From NCBI GenBank assembly GCA_017536555.1, contig JAFXHE010000004.1, forward strand, positions 1-64,000: a stretch of DNA of 64,000 nt, given 5' to 3'. This DNA comes from Alistipes sp. Its GTDB lineage: Bacteria > Bacteroidota > Bacteroidia > Bacteroidales > Rikenellaceae. Below, piece after piece: positions 16,733 to 25,516 of this stretch; the first letter of the stretch is position 1; each line of letters starts with the position of its first letter. The translations under genes and the position numbers were made by a program. The notes beneath the pieces are model-generated. The model was not told the origin of the DNA and ran no database searches. It saw only the letters and a program-made list of their open reading frames with translations.

Positions 16733-17782
16733 TTACTTCACAATATTCACACTATCTTGCGCTTGTGGCGCATCTGTTGCAACGGCACCTCGCCCCGCAG
16801 CAGCCACCACAACATCCTCCTCATCGAGAACCTCCTCAACGATGATATCCTCGCTCTCGACCTCGGGTGCTGCGGGCTTCAACATTCGGCTCATATTCTT
16901 CAAGAGCACAGAGTCTGTGAGTATAATACGACCCGCATCTACCGCCTCACGCAGTAGATCCGCCTCATATTGGTCGACAATATCTGCGCGACGCTCGGCA
17001 TAGAGACGACGACGTATATCGCCCTCGACACACTCCAGTGGAGCTGTCTCACCCTTGCGCACGACATCGGTGATGATAAAGTAGAATAGTGCATCATCTG
17101 CCGACATCTGCTGCACATCGCTACGCGACAGCAGGTGGTCATAGCTACGTGAACGCTCCGTAGGCAGGTTGCTCAAAAAGTCGGAGTATGATACCCACGT
17201 GGTAGACATATCGCTGATATGCAACGAGTGCTTCTCGGCAAATGCCTGAACCTCGGCAATACCATTTTTAGCAACGTGCTTGAGAGCTGTAGTGAGTGTT
17301 GACGTATTACGGAAATTTCGCGGCAGTTTGACAACAACGCCACGAACCTTATTGTGATCCAGCTTAAACGATGCTGCATTTGAGCGATAGTGCGCCACAA
17401 TCTGCTGGTCTGTGACCTCAAGGTCGATGGCACTATCGACATAGTATTGGTCGAGACGACGCATAATAAGCGACTGTCGGTAGTCCTCGACAAGGCGGTC
17501 AATATCCTCGTAGGATGTTGCCAACACCCTCTCGGCGCGTGCCATCTTGAGGTGCTTCAGCAGCCAGCTGTCGATGTACATACGTGCAAAGGTCACGCTA
17601 TCGGCACTACTCAAACCTGCTGGCATATCGCGCTGCAGCTGCTCGCGTGTGAGGTTATTACCATCCACCGTTGCCACGACATTAGACATTGCATCGCCAC
17701 CATCTACACCTTGTCCCACACCGCCACAAGCCACCATAGAGAGGGCAAGGGCAAGAAATGATATGTTGATAATTTTTCGCAT
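16733..17782 (-). CDS. Periplasmic foldase-like lipoprotein (SurA/PrsA type), 349 aa
   Basis: The start MRKIINISFLALALSMVACGG (17782) is chosen because it yields a lipoprotein signal with the Cys at residue 19 (SMVAC); a longer reading adds 14 residues. The N-terminal region (NVVATVDGNNLTREQLQRDMP) is the SurA/PrsA-type helix-swap domain, and the middle has the helical chaperone pattern YVDSAIDLEVTDQQIVAHYRSN. A clear parvulin catalytic domain is not obvious, so it may act as a chaperone only. The C-terminus is acidic with a Val/Glu-rich stretch. It is the first gene of the OstA operon, with a promoter at 17792-17824. Confidence 0.72.
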   Translation of the reverse strand: MRKIINISFLALALSMVACGGVGQGVDGGDAMSNVVATVDGNNLTREQLQRDMPAGLSSADSVTFARMYIDSWLLKHLKMARAERVLATSYEDIDRLVEDYRQSLIMRRLDQYYVDSAIDLEVTDQQIVAHYRSNAASFKLDHNKVRGVVVKLPRNFRNTSTLTTALKHVAKNGIAEVQAFAEKHSLHISDMSTTWVSYSDFLSNLPTERSRSYDHLLSRSDVQQMSADDALFYFIITDVVRKGETAPLECVEGDIRRRLYAERRADIVDQYEADLLREAVDAGRIILTDSVLLKNMSRMLKPAAPEVESEDIIVEEVLDEEDVVVAAAGRGAVATDAPQAQDSVNIVK

Positions 17783-17791
17783 ATTAACTCG

Positions 17792-17824
17792 CAAAGATAC
17801 ATTTTTTACTCGAAATAAACGCAA
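17792..17824 (-). promoter_or_regulatory. Promoter of the SurA/OstA operon
   Basis: On the minus strand, TATCTTTG (17792-17799) is a -7 box, with TTG (17822-17824) 22 bp upstream. The distance from box to the ATG is only about 10 bp, so the leader is short. Confidence 0.65.
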
Positions 17825-17899
17825 GATGTGATAATATTATTATCAAAGTGCTATTTTTTGCTTGAAAAGCACACAAAATTATGTGGATAAAACAGCGAA

Positions 17900-17925
17900 A
17901 ACGGGACTAACCGTGTAGTCCCGTT
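17900..17925 (-). terminator. Terminator of the rel/spoT-like gene
   Basis: AACGGGACTA (17900-17909) pairs with TAGTCCCGTT (17916-17925) around a 6-nt loop. On the minus strand the stem is followed by TTTTCGCTGTTTT. It sits about 40 bp after the rel/spoT stop. Confidence 0.8.
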
Positions 17926-17967
17926 AACATAGAGCATATTATGTCGGTAGATTGACGTATTGCCTGC

Positions 17968-19836
17968 CTACAAGATGTTTACCTCATCAACGCCTGGTAT
18001 CTGCGCAATACTCTCAATGGCCGACTGAAGCTCGCCCGCCGAGTGCACCGAGAAGTCGATGGTACATATAGCTATGCGGTCAATATTCTCTGTGGCAAGA
18101 CCAATCATAAAGAGGTGCAGACGGTCAGTAATGCAGTCGATAAGGTCGCTCATAAGGTGGTAGCGGTCTATACCACGAATACGGATACGCACAGGATAGT
18201 GGAAGTTCTCGTTCTCTTCAAACTGCACAGATATTATAGAGTCGCCGTGCTGCGAGGCGAGGCGTATCGCCACAGGGCAGTCGCGCTTATGCAACACAAT
18301 CTCGCCATCGTGACCACGAAAACCTATAACCTCATTGCCTGGCAACGGGTTACAGTGCTCGCAACGCTCATACTCAAGGCGCGGCATATTAGCAAAGTAG
18401 CCACGCAGATAACGCTTTGCACGATAGGTAGATACGTGGTTTATCCACTCGGGACTTGGAGTAGCATCCTCGGCGGTACCAATCTCAACGCAGTCGCCAC
18501 GATGCAGCACCGTACATACCGACATCAGCTTACCGTTGATGCGCGCATATACAGCCTTCTCGCCAACCTTACTATGTATCTCAAAGGCGAAGTCAAGTGC
18601 AGAGGCACCCTTTGGAAGGATAACGCCACGACCCTTGGGCGTAAATACCATAATATCGTCGTTGTAGAAGGTAGATGTGACACCATCCATAAACTCTATC
18701 TCGTGGTTGTCCTCTGCCACATCCTGCAATATTGATTTAAACTTATTGAGCCACGACGACACGTTATCATCGGTACGTTCAGCGGCACAGCCAAGGCGGG
18801 AGTTACGCACCATTCGCTCCGAAGATATGTGTATCTCCTCCCATATACCCTGCTCACTGAGCAACTTTACGTGGAAGCTCTGATAACCATTCTCCTTGGG
18901 TGCGTCAATATAGTTAGAGACGCTGCCTGGACGCTCCTTAAATGTATCGGTAAGCACCGAGTAGATATGCAAGCTGATATCCTTCTCTGACCAAGTATTG
19001 CTATTGGGATAGATGATACGTATATAGTGCTTGCCGTCGACGTGCTTAAGGTCGCTACCCTTCGACTGCATCTTTCGCCAAATGCTGTATGGCTTGCGAT
19101 AGCGTATCTCTGTACGCGCCTCGATACCAGCACGTGCCAATATCTCTGATATCTTTGCCACGAAACGCTCCAAACGCATACGATCGGCAGAACGCTCATC
19201 CTCAAGCAGTCTCTCTAACAATGCATAATCACGCGGACAGCGATAGCGAAACGAGAGGTTCTCAAGTTCGGTCTTGATATGATAAAGACCCAAGCGGTTA
19301 GCAAGAGGCGCGTAGAAGTAGTCGGTCTCTCCTGCAATCTTCATCTGCTTATCGGCACGCATACTATCGAGCGTACGCATATTGTGCAGACGGTCAGCAA
19401 GTTTTATAAGCAAGGCTCGGATATCGAAATGTACCGACTCGAGAATCTGGCGATAGTTATCCACCTGCTTGGAGTGCTCATACTTCGCCTTCTTCTGCTT
19501 GGTAACAGTGCCCACCAAAAATGCTACATCGTCACCAAAGCGGTCACGTATATCCTCGATTGTGTATGAGGTATCCTCAACCACATCGTGCAGAAATGCA
19601 GATATGACAAGGTTATCGCCAAGCTCAAGCTCATCTGCCAAGATTGCAGCAACAGCTATGGGATGTATGATATAGGGCTCACCACTCTTACGACGTTGCG
19701 CGCTATGCGCCTCCGATGCCAACTCGTATGCGGCACGTATACGCGTCATCTCCTCCAATGTGGCGCGCTGCGATATATGCGAAAACAGCTCGTCGATACT
19801 GCTCTTGATTTGAGCCGAATAGATATCGTTCATCAT
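17968..19836 (-). CDS. RelA/SpoT-family (p)ppGpp hydrolase, synthetase motif altered, 622 aa
   Basis: The domains are in the Rel order. HD hydrolase, about residues 45-200: AFLHDVVEDT (H83, D84, E87, D88) and KLADRLHNM. Synthetase-like domain, about 240-350: YSIWRKM, NGYQSFH, EIHISSERM. TGS domain, about 395-460: FTPKGRGVILPKGASALDFAFEIH. Zinc-finger/helical linker with CEHCNPLPG, and a C-terminal ACT domain. In the synthetase the position equivalent to the catalytic Asp of Streptococcus RelSeq (D264) reads VDGKHYIRII, so Asp is replaced by Gly (G268). That change is known to abolish synthesis in RelSeq. The hydrolase residues are intact, so a degradation-biased enzyme is likely. The gene has its own promoter and terminator. 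Confidence 0.85.
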   Translation of the reverse strand: MMNDIYSAQIKSSIDELFSHISQRATLEEMTRIRAAYELASEAHSAQRRKSGEPYIIHPIAVAAILADELELGDNLVISAFLHDVVEDTSYTIEDIRDRFGDDVAFLVGTVTKQKKAKYEHSKQVDNYRQILESVHFDIRALLIKLADRLHNMRTLDSMRADKQMKIAGETDYFYAPLANRLGLYHIKTELENLSFRYRCPRDYALLERLLEDERSADRMRLERFVAKISEILARAGIEARTEIRYRKPYSIWRKMQSKGSDLKHVDGKHYIRIIYPNSNTWSEKDISLHIYSVLTDTFKERPGSVSNYIDAPKENGYQSFHVKLLSEQGIWEEIHISSERMVRNSRLGCAAERTDDNVSSWLNKFKSILQDVAEDNHEIEFMDGVTSTFYNDDIMVFTPKGRGVILPKGASALDFAFEIHSKVGEKAVYARINGKLMSVCTVLHRGDCVEIGTAEDATPSPEWINHVSTYRAKRYLRGYFANMPRLEYERCEHCNPLPGNEVIGFRGHDGEIVLHKRDCPVAIRLASQHGDSIISVQFEENENFHYPVRIRIRGIDRYHLMSDLIDCITDRLHLFMIGLATENIDRIAICTIDFSVHSAGELQSAIESIAQIPGVDEVNIL

Positions 19837-19868
19837 ATTTAAGTTTCGTGGATTGTTTACTACACTTG

Positions 19869-19876
19869 CAAAGTTA
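19869..19876 (-). promoter_or_regulatory. -7 box of the rel/spoT-like gene
   Basis: TAACTTTG on the minus strand, 33 bp upstream of the ATG. The nearest upstream TTG gives a 24-bp gap, so the -33 element is uncertain. The 273-bp gap 19837-20109 otherwise shows nothing beyond AT-rich sequence and the promoter of the next plus-strand gene. Confidence 0.5.
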
Positions 19877-20046
19877 ACAAAAATATTGTGTCATTATTCT
19901 CAACAATGCGAAAATAATACGCACCTCGCGGAGCTTAAATGGGCAAATTATAACATAATTGGCTTAATTTACCATATTTTGCAACCTGCTTTTACAGAGT
20001 TCATCACAAGCATATAAATAGCTACATATATATTTTGTAGGGTAAT

Positions 20047-20080
20047 TTGTCGTAAATAAGATTATTTTTACTTATATTTG
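20047..20080 (+). promoter_or_regulatory. Promoter of the Fn3-like lipoprotein gene
   Basis: TATATTTG (20073-20080) is the -7 box, with TTG (20047-20049) 23 bp upstream, slightly longer than usual. Transcription would begin near 20086. Confidence 0.5.
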
Positions 20081-20109
20081 CGATATGGTTAAATCAATTT
20101 GTACAGAAG

Positions 20110-21786
20110 ATGAAGAGAGTTAGCATCCTTTATAACATTGCTTTTATCGCGTTAATACTCCTATTTACGGGCTGTGAGCCAGTAGAAAACAATCCAGAGC
20201 CAACACCAGAGCCCGACACTAATCACTTTTTTAGCTTTGAGAATATCGACGCTGACAACACCTCGCTATCACTCGACATAACTGTTGAGAAGAGTGATGT
20301 GGAGTATATAGTATTTATGTCGGAAAAGTCATATTTTGCTGATAATGGCATTGACACAGAGCGCGCTCTACTCGATGACGACTACATCTATTTCAGCAAA
20401 ATGGCGGAGCAGTATAATATGTCTGTTTACGAGTTTCTTAAGAGCATTGGATGGCTCGTATCGGGAGATAAGCTCGGCTACAAGGGCATATACCTAAACC
20501 CTGGCACGGAGTATATCATATACTGCTACGGCGTGAAGTTTGATGGCGAATACTACGACGTGATAACAGACGTTGAGTATTGCATCGTCAAGACAACCGC
20601 ACCCGAGCTACAAGAGATAACATTTGATATTGAGTGCGAAGTCGATGGCAACAACACATCAATTAGCATCACACCAAACAACTACAACGGTCTATACTAC
20701 GCCTACATCTTTGCCGATGGCGACTCTTGCTATGTTGCGCCTGGCTGCCCACTTGACGAGAGGCACATAGCCAAAATACGAAATCGCGCATACGGCGAGT
20801 TCAGCCAATTAATCGACAATGAGGGTATAGCACCTACAGAGTTCTGTCTTCAGGGCGAGATAAGCGTTGAGCAGCGTCTACAGCCAGAGACAAACTATAT
20901 GATTGCCGTATTTGCTGTAAGCGACGAGATGCTTCCGCTACTCTGCTCAACGCCTTCGTTGGAACACTTCACAACGAGTGTACCCAACCTTTCGGATATG
21001 ACAATAGAGCTTGCTGTAACAGAGATCACACCATACTCGGCGCAGCTAACAATAACACCATCGACAAATGAGCCATACGCCGCAGTGCTTATTAATGGTA
21101 ATGACCTCAAGATGTTACCCGAGGATGAGATTGAGCGTATGCACACCATCATAGAGTTCTTCCAGCCCGCTATATTTAGAGGCGTATTCAGCGAGACGAT
21201 GATGCCGCTAATGCCCAATACAGAGTATGCCATAGTCGCCTTTGGCTGCGAGGAGAGGCAACCGACATCTCACCTATTTACAAAGGTGTTTGTATCGGAA
21301 GCGGCAACACTTGGCGATATATACATCGAGGATATTGTGATACATAAGGTATTCGACATCGGGGAGATTGCTGCCATCGACAGCAGGTACAAGCCCTACA
21401 TTGAGGAGTGCGAGTGTCTGGTATATGTCGAGGCGTTCACCAATGCTCCGTGCGACAAGATATACTACTGGTGGTACGATGGCTTTATGCGTGTTGAGTA
21501 CCCCGAGGAGGCATTCCTTGAGGATTTGTTAATGTACGGCTACACCCCATCACCAGAGATTATGGGTCTCTGGTATGGCGAGGAGTTCTTCTTCGCAGGT
21601 ATAGCCGAGGATGACAATGGCAACTTGAGCGAGATATTCTTTGGCGACAGCTTTGTGCTTACACCCGATCAGTGTAGCCCTGCGGAGGAGTTTTTCGAGC
21701 TTAACAGCAAGACCTCACATACACAGCACGCCCTTGCGACACACTCGATAGTATATCGTAGCGAGGGTATATCTAACAACAGATGA
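20110..21786 (+). CDS. Surface lipoprotein with Fn3/Ig-like repeats, 558 aa
   Basis: MKRVSILYNIAFIALILLFTGC is a lipoprotein signal peptide (FTGC lipobox), so the mature protein is anchored at Cys. The linker is rich in Pro/Glu (NNPEPTPEPDT). Three repeat-like modules follow, each with NPGTEYIIYCYGV, QPETNYMIAVFAVS and MPNTEYAIVAFG respectively, a signature of fibronectin type III or Ig-like beta sandwiches in Bacteroidota lipoproteins. The C-terminal part is rich in acidic and aromatic residues (IYYWWYDGFMRVEYPEEAF). It is probably outer-membrane exposed. The ligand is unknown. The threonine aldolase gene follows after 15 bp. Confidence 0.75.
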   Translation: MKRVSILYNIAFIALILLFTGCEPVENNPEPTPEPDTNHFFSFENIDADNTSLSLDITVEKSDVEYIVFMSEKSYFADNGIDTERALLDDDYIYFSKMAEQYNMSVYEFLKSIGWLVSGDKLGYKGIYLNPGTEYIIYCYGVKFDGEYYDVITDVEYCIVKTTAPELQEITFDIECEVDGNNTSISITPNNYNGLYYAYIFADGDSCYVAPGCPLDERHIAKIRNRAYGEFSQLIDNEGIAPTEFCLQGEISVEQRLQPETNYMIAVFAVSDEMLPLLCSTPSLEHFTTSVPNLSDMTIELAVTEITPYSAQLTITPSTNEPYAAVLINGNDLKMLPEDEIERMHTIIEFFQPAIFRGVFSETMMPLMPNTEYAIVAFGCEERQPTSHLFTKVFVSEAATLGDIYIEDIVIHKVFDIGEIAAIDSRYKPYIEECECLVYVEAFTNAPCDKIYYWWYDGFMRVEYPEEAFLEDLLMYGYTPSPEIMGLWYGEEFFFAGIAEDDNGNLSEIFFGDSFVLTPDQCSPAEEFFELNSKTSHTQHALATHSIVYRSEGISNNR

Positions 21787-21801
21787 TAACATATCAGAGC
21801 G

Positions 21802-22842
21802 ATGATACACTTTGATTGCGACTATATGGCAGGTGCGCATCCCGAGGTGATGCAAGCACTCGTTGAGAGCAATATGGCACTCACACCAGGCTATGGTGCC
21901 GACAAATACACACATAAGGCGCAGGAGCTGATACGTAGTGCCGTAGGCTGCCCAGAGGCACAGGTGATGTTTCTTGTTGGCGGCACGCAGACAAATGCCA
22001 CCATCATAGATGGTATATTGCGCCACCACGAGGGGGTATTAGCTGCAGAGAGCGGGCATATAGCCGTGCACGAGTCTGGAGCAATCGAGGCATCGGGGCA
22101 CAAGGTGCTTACACTACCCCACTATGACGGCAAAGTGCGCGCAGAGGATGTCGAGGAGTATATCACAAACTTCTACGCCGACGACACATATCAACATATG
22201 GTGGCACCAGGCTTGCTCTACATATCGCATCCGACAGAGTATGGCACTATATACTCACTCAAGGAGCTAAAGGCTCTCAGCGACGTGTGCCACAGCCACG
22301 ATATACCATTATATATTGACGGCGCACGTCTTGGCTATGCCCTTGCAGCCGAGAACACAGATGTTACATTAAAGGATATCGCCCGATACGCCGATGCCTT
22401 CTACATTGGTGGTACGAAGGTGGGCACACTATTTGGCGAGGCTGTGGTTGTGACCAATCCCTCGCTCCTGAAGCACCTCTTTTCGCTTGTAAAGCAGCAC
22501 GGCGCACTTCTTGCCAAAGGTAGGTTACTTGGCGTGCAGTTTGGTGCGCTCTTCCGCGACGGTTTATACGAGCGCATTGGCAGCCACGCTGTATGCCTTG
22601 CAATGCGCATAAAGGAGGCGTTCAGCAAGGCTGGATACAGAGTCGTTGTTGACTCGCCCACAAATCAGCAGTTCTTTCATCTACCCAACACCCTCATAGA
22701 CGCGCTCAAGCACGAGGTGTCATTCGAGTATTGGGGAGCTCGCGGCGCAGAGTCCTCGACAGTACGCTTCGTTACAAGCTGGTCAACCACAGACAGCGAC
22801 GTAGAGCGTCTATGCGAGCTAATAGAGGAGCTACACAGATAA
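21802..22842 (+). CDS. Low-specificity L-threonine aldolase family PLP enzyme, 346 aa
   Basis: This is a fold-type I PLP enzyme of the threonine aldolase/beta-eliminating lyase group. It starts with FDCDYMAGAHPEVMQAL and has GYGADKYTHKAQELIR, MFLVGGTQTNATIID, the Asp-binding strand YIDGARLGYAL and the Schiff-base lysine in FYIGGTKVGTLFGEA. It would cleave L-threonine or allo-threonine to glycine and acetaldehyde (substrate preference not readable from sequence). Length matches the family. The nearby promoter is that of the upstream lipoprotein gene; cotranscription is likely. A terminator follows at 22866-22895. Confidence 0.88.
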   Translation: MIHFDCDYMAGAHPEVMQALVESNMALTPGYGADKYTHKAQELIRSAVGCPEAQVMFLVGGTQTNATIIDGILRHHEGVLAAESGHIAVHESGAIEASGHKVLTLPHYDGKVRAEDVEEYITNFYADDTYQHMVAPGLLYISHPTEYGTIYSLKELKALSDVCHSHDIPLYIDGARLGYALAAENTDVTLKDIARYADAFYIGGTKVGTLFGEAVVVTNPSLLKHLFSLVKQHGALLAKGRLLGVQFGALFRDGLYERIGSHAVCLAMRIKEAFSKAGYRVVVDSPTNQQFFHLPNTLIDALKHEVSFEYWGARGAESSTVRFVTSWSTTDSDVERLCELIEELHR

Positions 22843-22865
22843 GCCACCGACGACACTAAAACCAA

Positions 22866-22895
22866 GAGGTGCTACCCACAGCTGGATAGCACCTC
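22866..22895. terminator. Bidirectional terminator between threonine aldolase and rdgB
   Basis: GAGGTGCTA (22866-22874) pairs with TAGCACCTC (22887-22895) around a 12-nt loop, followed by ATTATATTATT on the plus strand. It lies between convergent genes. Confidence 0.75.
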
Positions 22896-22917
22896 ATTAT
22901 ATTATTATTAAGCCTTG

Positions 22918-23493
22918 TTACTCCGCCTTAAGCAACTTCACAAGCTCCGCCACGGCACGTCCTCGGTGTGATATGGCATTCTTCTGGTCGGCTGTCATCT
23001 CGGCAAATGTCACCTCACAGCCTTCGGGGATAAACAACGGATCATAGCCGAAACCCTCGCAGCCAGACTCTACGGTGGCGATAACGCCATCGACGATGCC
23101 CTCAACCTGCTGCTCCACGCCATCACGTATCAGCGAGATAACTGTGCGGAAGCGTGCCCGACGATTCTCCACGCCACTCAACTCGCTCAACAACTTACGG
23201 TTGTTTGCCGCAAAGTCGTGACCCTCGGTAGCATAGCGTGCCGAGTGAACACCTGGAGCACCTCCAAGAGCCTCTACCTCAAGACCTGTATCATCAGCAA
23301 AGCAGTTGAGACCTGTACGCTCGTAGACATATCGCGCCTTGATAGAGGCATTCTCATCGAGCGTGGCACCCGTCTCGGGGATATCCTCCGTGATACCCAC
23401 CTCGCGCAGCGTGACAACCTCATAGCCCTCGCCAAGCGTAGCACGCACCTCGGAGAGCTTATGCTGGTTGTTTGTGGCAAATACAATCTTCAT
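22918..23493 (-). CDS. rdgB: RdgB/HAM1 non-canonical purine NTP pyrophosphatase, 191 aa
   Basis: The start MKIVFATNNQHKLSEV is standard for this family; a longer reading adds 17 residues overlapping the upstream gene. Motifs: ATNNQHKLSEVR, DIPETGATLDENA, CFADDTGLEVEALGG, GAPGVHSARYA, GFGYDPLFIPEG and the C-terminal KNAISHRGRA. The enzyme hydrolyses dITP, ITP and XTP to monophosphates, keeping damaged purines out of DNA. It starts 13 bp after the stop of the outer-membrane barrel gene (minus strand), so the two are probably cotranscribed. Confidence 0.92.
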   Translation of the reverse strand: MKIVFATNNQHKLSEVRATLGEGYEVVTLREVGITEDIPETGATLDENASIKARYVYERTGLNCFADDTGLEVEALGGAPGVHSARYATEGHDFAANNRKLLSELSGVENRRARFRTVISLIRDGVEQQVEGIVDGVIATVESGCEGFGYDPLFIPEGCEVTFAEMTADQKNAISHRGRAVAELVKLLKAE

Positions 23494-23506
23494 CGCTACG
23501 TGCGGT

Positions 23507-24511
23507 TTAGAAGCGGTAGCCGATACCCGCGCGACCAATACCACGCGAACCTATACCAAGCTCCAAATAGCCGAAGAACTTACGACCAACACTCATACCG
23601 ATAATCGTTGCATCATAAGCTAAAGCGTGCTCTGAGATACGACGACCCGAGTTCAGCTCACATATAGCATAGCTATAGCCTACACCAACGGTTGAATAGA
23701 ACTGTATATTCTGACGACGCAGCCAAGCAAAGCGCGCCATAGGAAGTGCCGTCATACCGTTATAGTTGAATGTAACCTGCTGGTACTCATTATCACGGTT
23801 GATACCCTTTGCAAAGCCACCAGACCAAATAAGAGACATACCCACATAGAGCCAATCCTTAACCCAATAGCCATAATCAAGGTTGAAGGTGTACCAGTCC
23901 GCTGGCATATACATCACGCCATCATACAAACTATTCCACAACACGGGGTTCCACTCCGAGTTTAGCGTATATCCCGCAGGTGTCAGCGCGTAGTAGCCAA
24001 AGCCAAAACGGAAGTCGTTTGAGCCGTGGTTATACGAGGGGCGTTTAGTACTCTTCTTCGCTTTATTATCTACAGCATAGTCCTCGTGTACGGTGAGTGT
24101 AGTTGTAGCAACCGACGTTGGCTCAACAACAGGTGCTGGCTCGACAACGGGTGCTGGCTCGACAACGGGCACAACGACCTCCTCACTGCTCCTCTTTGCA
24201 TCAAGCTTGGCAGCCCTCTCTGCCGCCTTCTGTGCAGCAAGCTCCGCCTCACGCTTTGCCTCGGCTGCCTTCTCTGCCGCCTTCTGTGCAGCAAGCTCTG
24301 CCTCACGCTCTGCCTCGGCTGCCTTTTCTGCCGCCTTTTCAGCTGCCTTCTGCGCCTTCTTATCTACCTTTTTACCATCATCGTCATTTGTGCCGCGCTG
24401 GTGAATAGCAAACTCGTCATACGACTGTGCTGCAACCTCCATAGGTGCAATAAAACCAAGTGTAATTGCCGCAGCAATCAAACCAAGCATCTTAATAAAT
24501 GATCTCTTCAT
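23507..24511 (-). CDS. Outer-membrane beta-barrel protein with Ala/Lys/Glu-rich N-terminal region, 334 aa
   Basis: A signal peptide (MKRSFIKMLGLIAAAITLGF...VAAQ) is followed by a charged alanine-rich helical stretch (about 50-110) made of AAEKAAEAEREAELAAQK-type repeats and then tandem PVVEPAP repeats (about 112-130). The C-terminal 180 residues look like an outer-membrane barrel: alternating aromatic and hydrophobic strands (FGFGYYALTPAGYTLN, WYTFNLDYGYWVKDWLYVG) ending in AGIGYRF, the typical C-terminal aromatic. The periplasmic part would be an extended coil. Function unknown. DNA in the Ala-rich region is itself repetitive and may vary in length. Confidence 0.78.
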   Translation of the reverse strand: MKRSFIKMLGLIAAAITLGFIAPMEVAAQSYDEFAIHQRGTNDDDGKKVDKKAQKAAEKAAEKAAEAEREAELAAQKAAEKAAEAKREAELAAQKAAERAAKLDAKRSSEEVVVPVVEPAPVVEPAPVVEPTSVATTTLTVHEDYAVDNKAKKSTKRPSYNHGSNDFRFGFGYYALTPAGYTLNSEWNPVLWNSLYDGVMYMPADWYTFNLDYGYWVKDWLYVGMSLIWSGGFAKGINRDNEYQQVTFNYNGMTALPMARFAWLRRQNIQFYSTVGVGYSYAICELNSGRRISEHALAYDATIIGMSVGRKFFGYLELGIGSRGIGRAGIGYRF

Positions 24512-24566
24512 AGTCTATCTATTTTAACTTATTTTCTAACAATATCATCAAATGCACTCTATCCAC

Positions 24567-25409
24567 CTATCCACGTGCCACCTCAAGCTGCGATAGGCGG
24601 TAGTCGAGCACCATCTTGTCGATGATGGTCTTTACGACGACATCTATCTCCGAGCCCTCGGAGTAGTCGGCAGGGCAGACGTGGTTAACACGATTATCGC
24701 GGATAAGGTCATTTAGCAGGGTGCGCTGTCCCGCCTCCTGGGGGTTATACACAGCAATAGAGTGACCGCCGAAGTTCTTGACGAGCTTCATACAAGGAAT
24801 ATCTGTTGTACCATCGCCGAAGTAGATCATACGGCTAAATGGCACAGGTCGCTTACTCTCCTCCATAAAGCGATTTACGTCGTGTGTGTCGAACACCGAC
24901 TCAACACCCTTATTTATCTTGAAGATAAACTGCGTCTTGTTGGTGTAGTTGACAGCCACAGCAGGCCAATAGGCTATGCCGTCGACATTATACAGAAACG
25001 AGCAAGCATAGATATTCTTAAACTCGTGAGCAATGGCAGTACCCTCAATAATCTCCTTAAGACCCGACGAGTTTACATAGTGCAATATGTTGACACCTCG
25101 CTCTGCACCGTATGCGTTGATACGCTTAAACCACTCCTCAACACCTGCGTAAAACTTAACATTACGCCCCGACTCACGGAAAGCATCACGACGCAATGAC
25201 AACCCCTTTGACTGTGCCTCTTGAATCATTCGCGCCATATAGGTAAGCACCTGATCAGCATCCTGCTGCTCGGCAAGGGCATTTGCCTCCTGCCAGAACT
25301 CCATATTGCTCTTACCAACAGCAGGAATAAAGTCATACTCCTGCATATTGCCTGGTGCAAGCGTGCCGTCGAAGTCATAAATAAGGGCTACCGTAATGTT
25401 TTCTCTCAT
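24567..25409 (-). CDS. HAD-family phosphatase, 280 aa
   Basis: Haloacid dehalogenase motifs are clear: motif I YDFDGTLAPGNMQ near the N-terminus (nucleophile Asp16-type), motif II VNSSGLKEII, and motif III/IV YFGDGTTDIPCM. The protein is longer than minimal HAD phosphatases, with a helical cap between motifs I and II (KVGKSNMEFWQEANALAEQ type). The substrate is not predictable. It has its own promoter at 25451-25480, divergent from the nitroreductase gene. It lies 55 bp upstream of the outer-membrane barrel gene in the same direction. Confidence 0.85.
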   Translation of the reverse strand: MRENITVALIYDFDGTLAPGNMQEYDFIPAVGKSNMEFWQEANALAEQQDADQVLTYMARMIQEAQSKGLSLRRDAFRESGRNVKFYAGVEEWFKRINAYGAERGVNILHYVNSSGLKEIIEGTAIAHEFKNIYACSFLYNVDGIAYWPAVAVNYTNKTQFIFKINKGVESVFDTHDVNRFMEESKRPVPFSRMIYFGDGTTDIPCMKLVKNFGGHSIAVYNPQEAGQRTLLNDLIRDNRVNHVCPADYSEGSEIDVVVKTIIDKMVLDYRLSQLEVARG

Positions 25410-25450
25410 ACTAAATCACTATTTTTACAGTAATATTACTATAATTGCGT

Positions 25451-25480
25451 CAAAGGTACAGATTTTTTCACTATTTTTGC
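25451..25480 (-). promoter_or_regulatory. Promoter of the HAD phosphatase gene
   Basis: TACCTTTG (25451-25458, minus strand) with TTG (25478-25480) exactly 19 bp upstream is a near-ideal Bacteroidota promoter. Confidence 0.78.
25472..25479 (+). promoter_or_regulatory. -7 box of the nitroreductase gene
   Basis: TATTTTTG on the plus strand, 38 bp before the ATG. It overlaps the -33 element of the divergent HAD gene promoter, so the two promoters could interfere. No convincing -33 box is seen at the expected distance. Confidence 0.5.
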
Positions 25481-25516
25481 AATTATTAATAGTATTTTTC
25501 TCAAAATAGGCAGATT

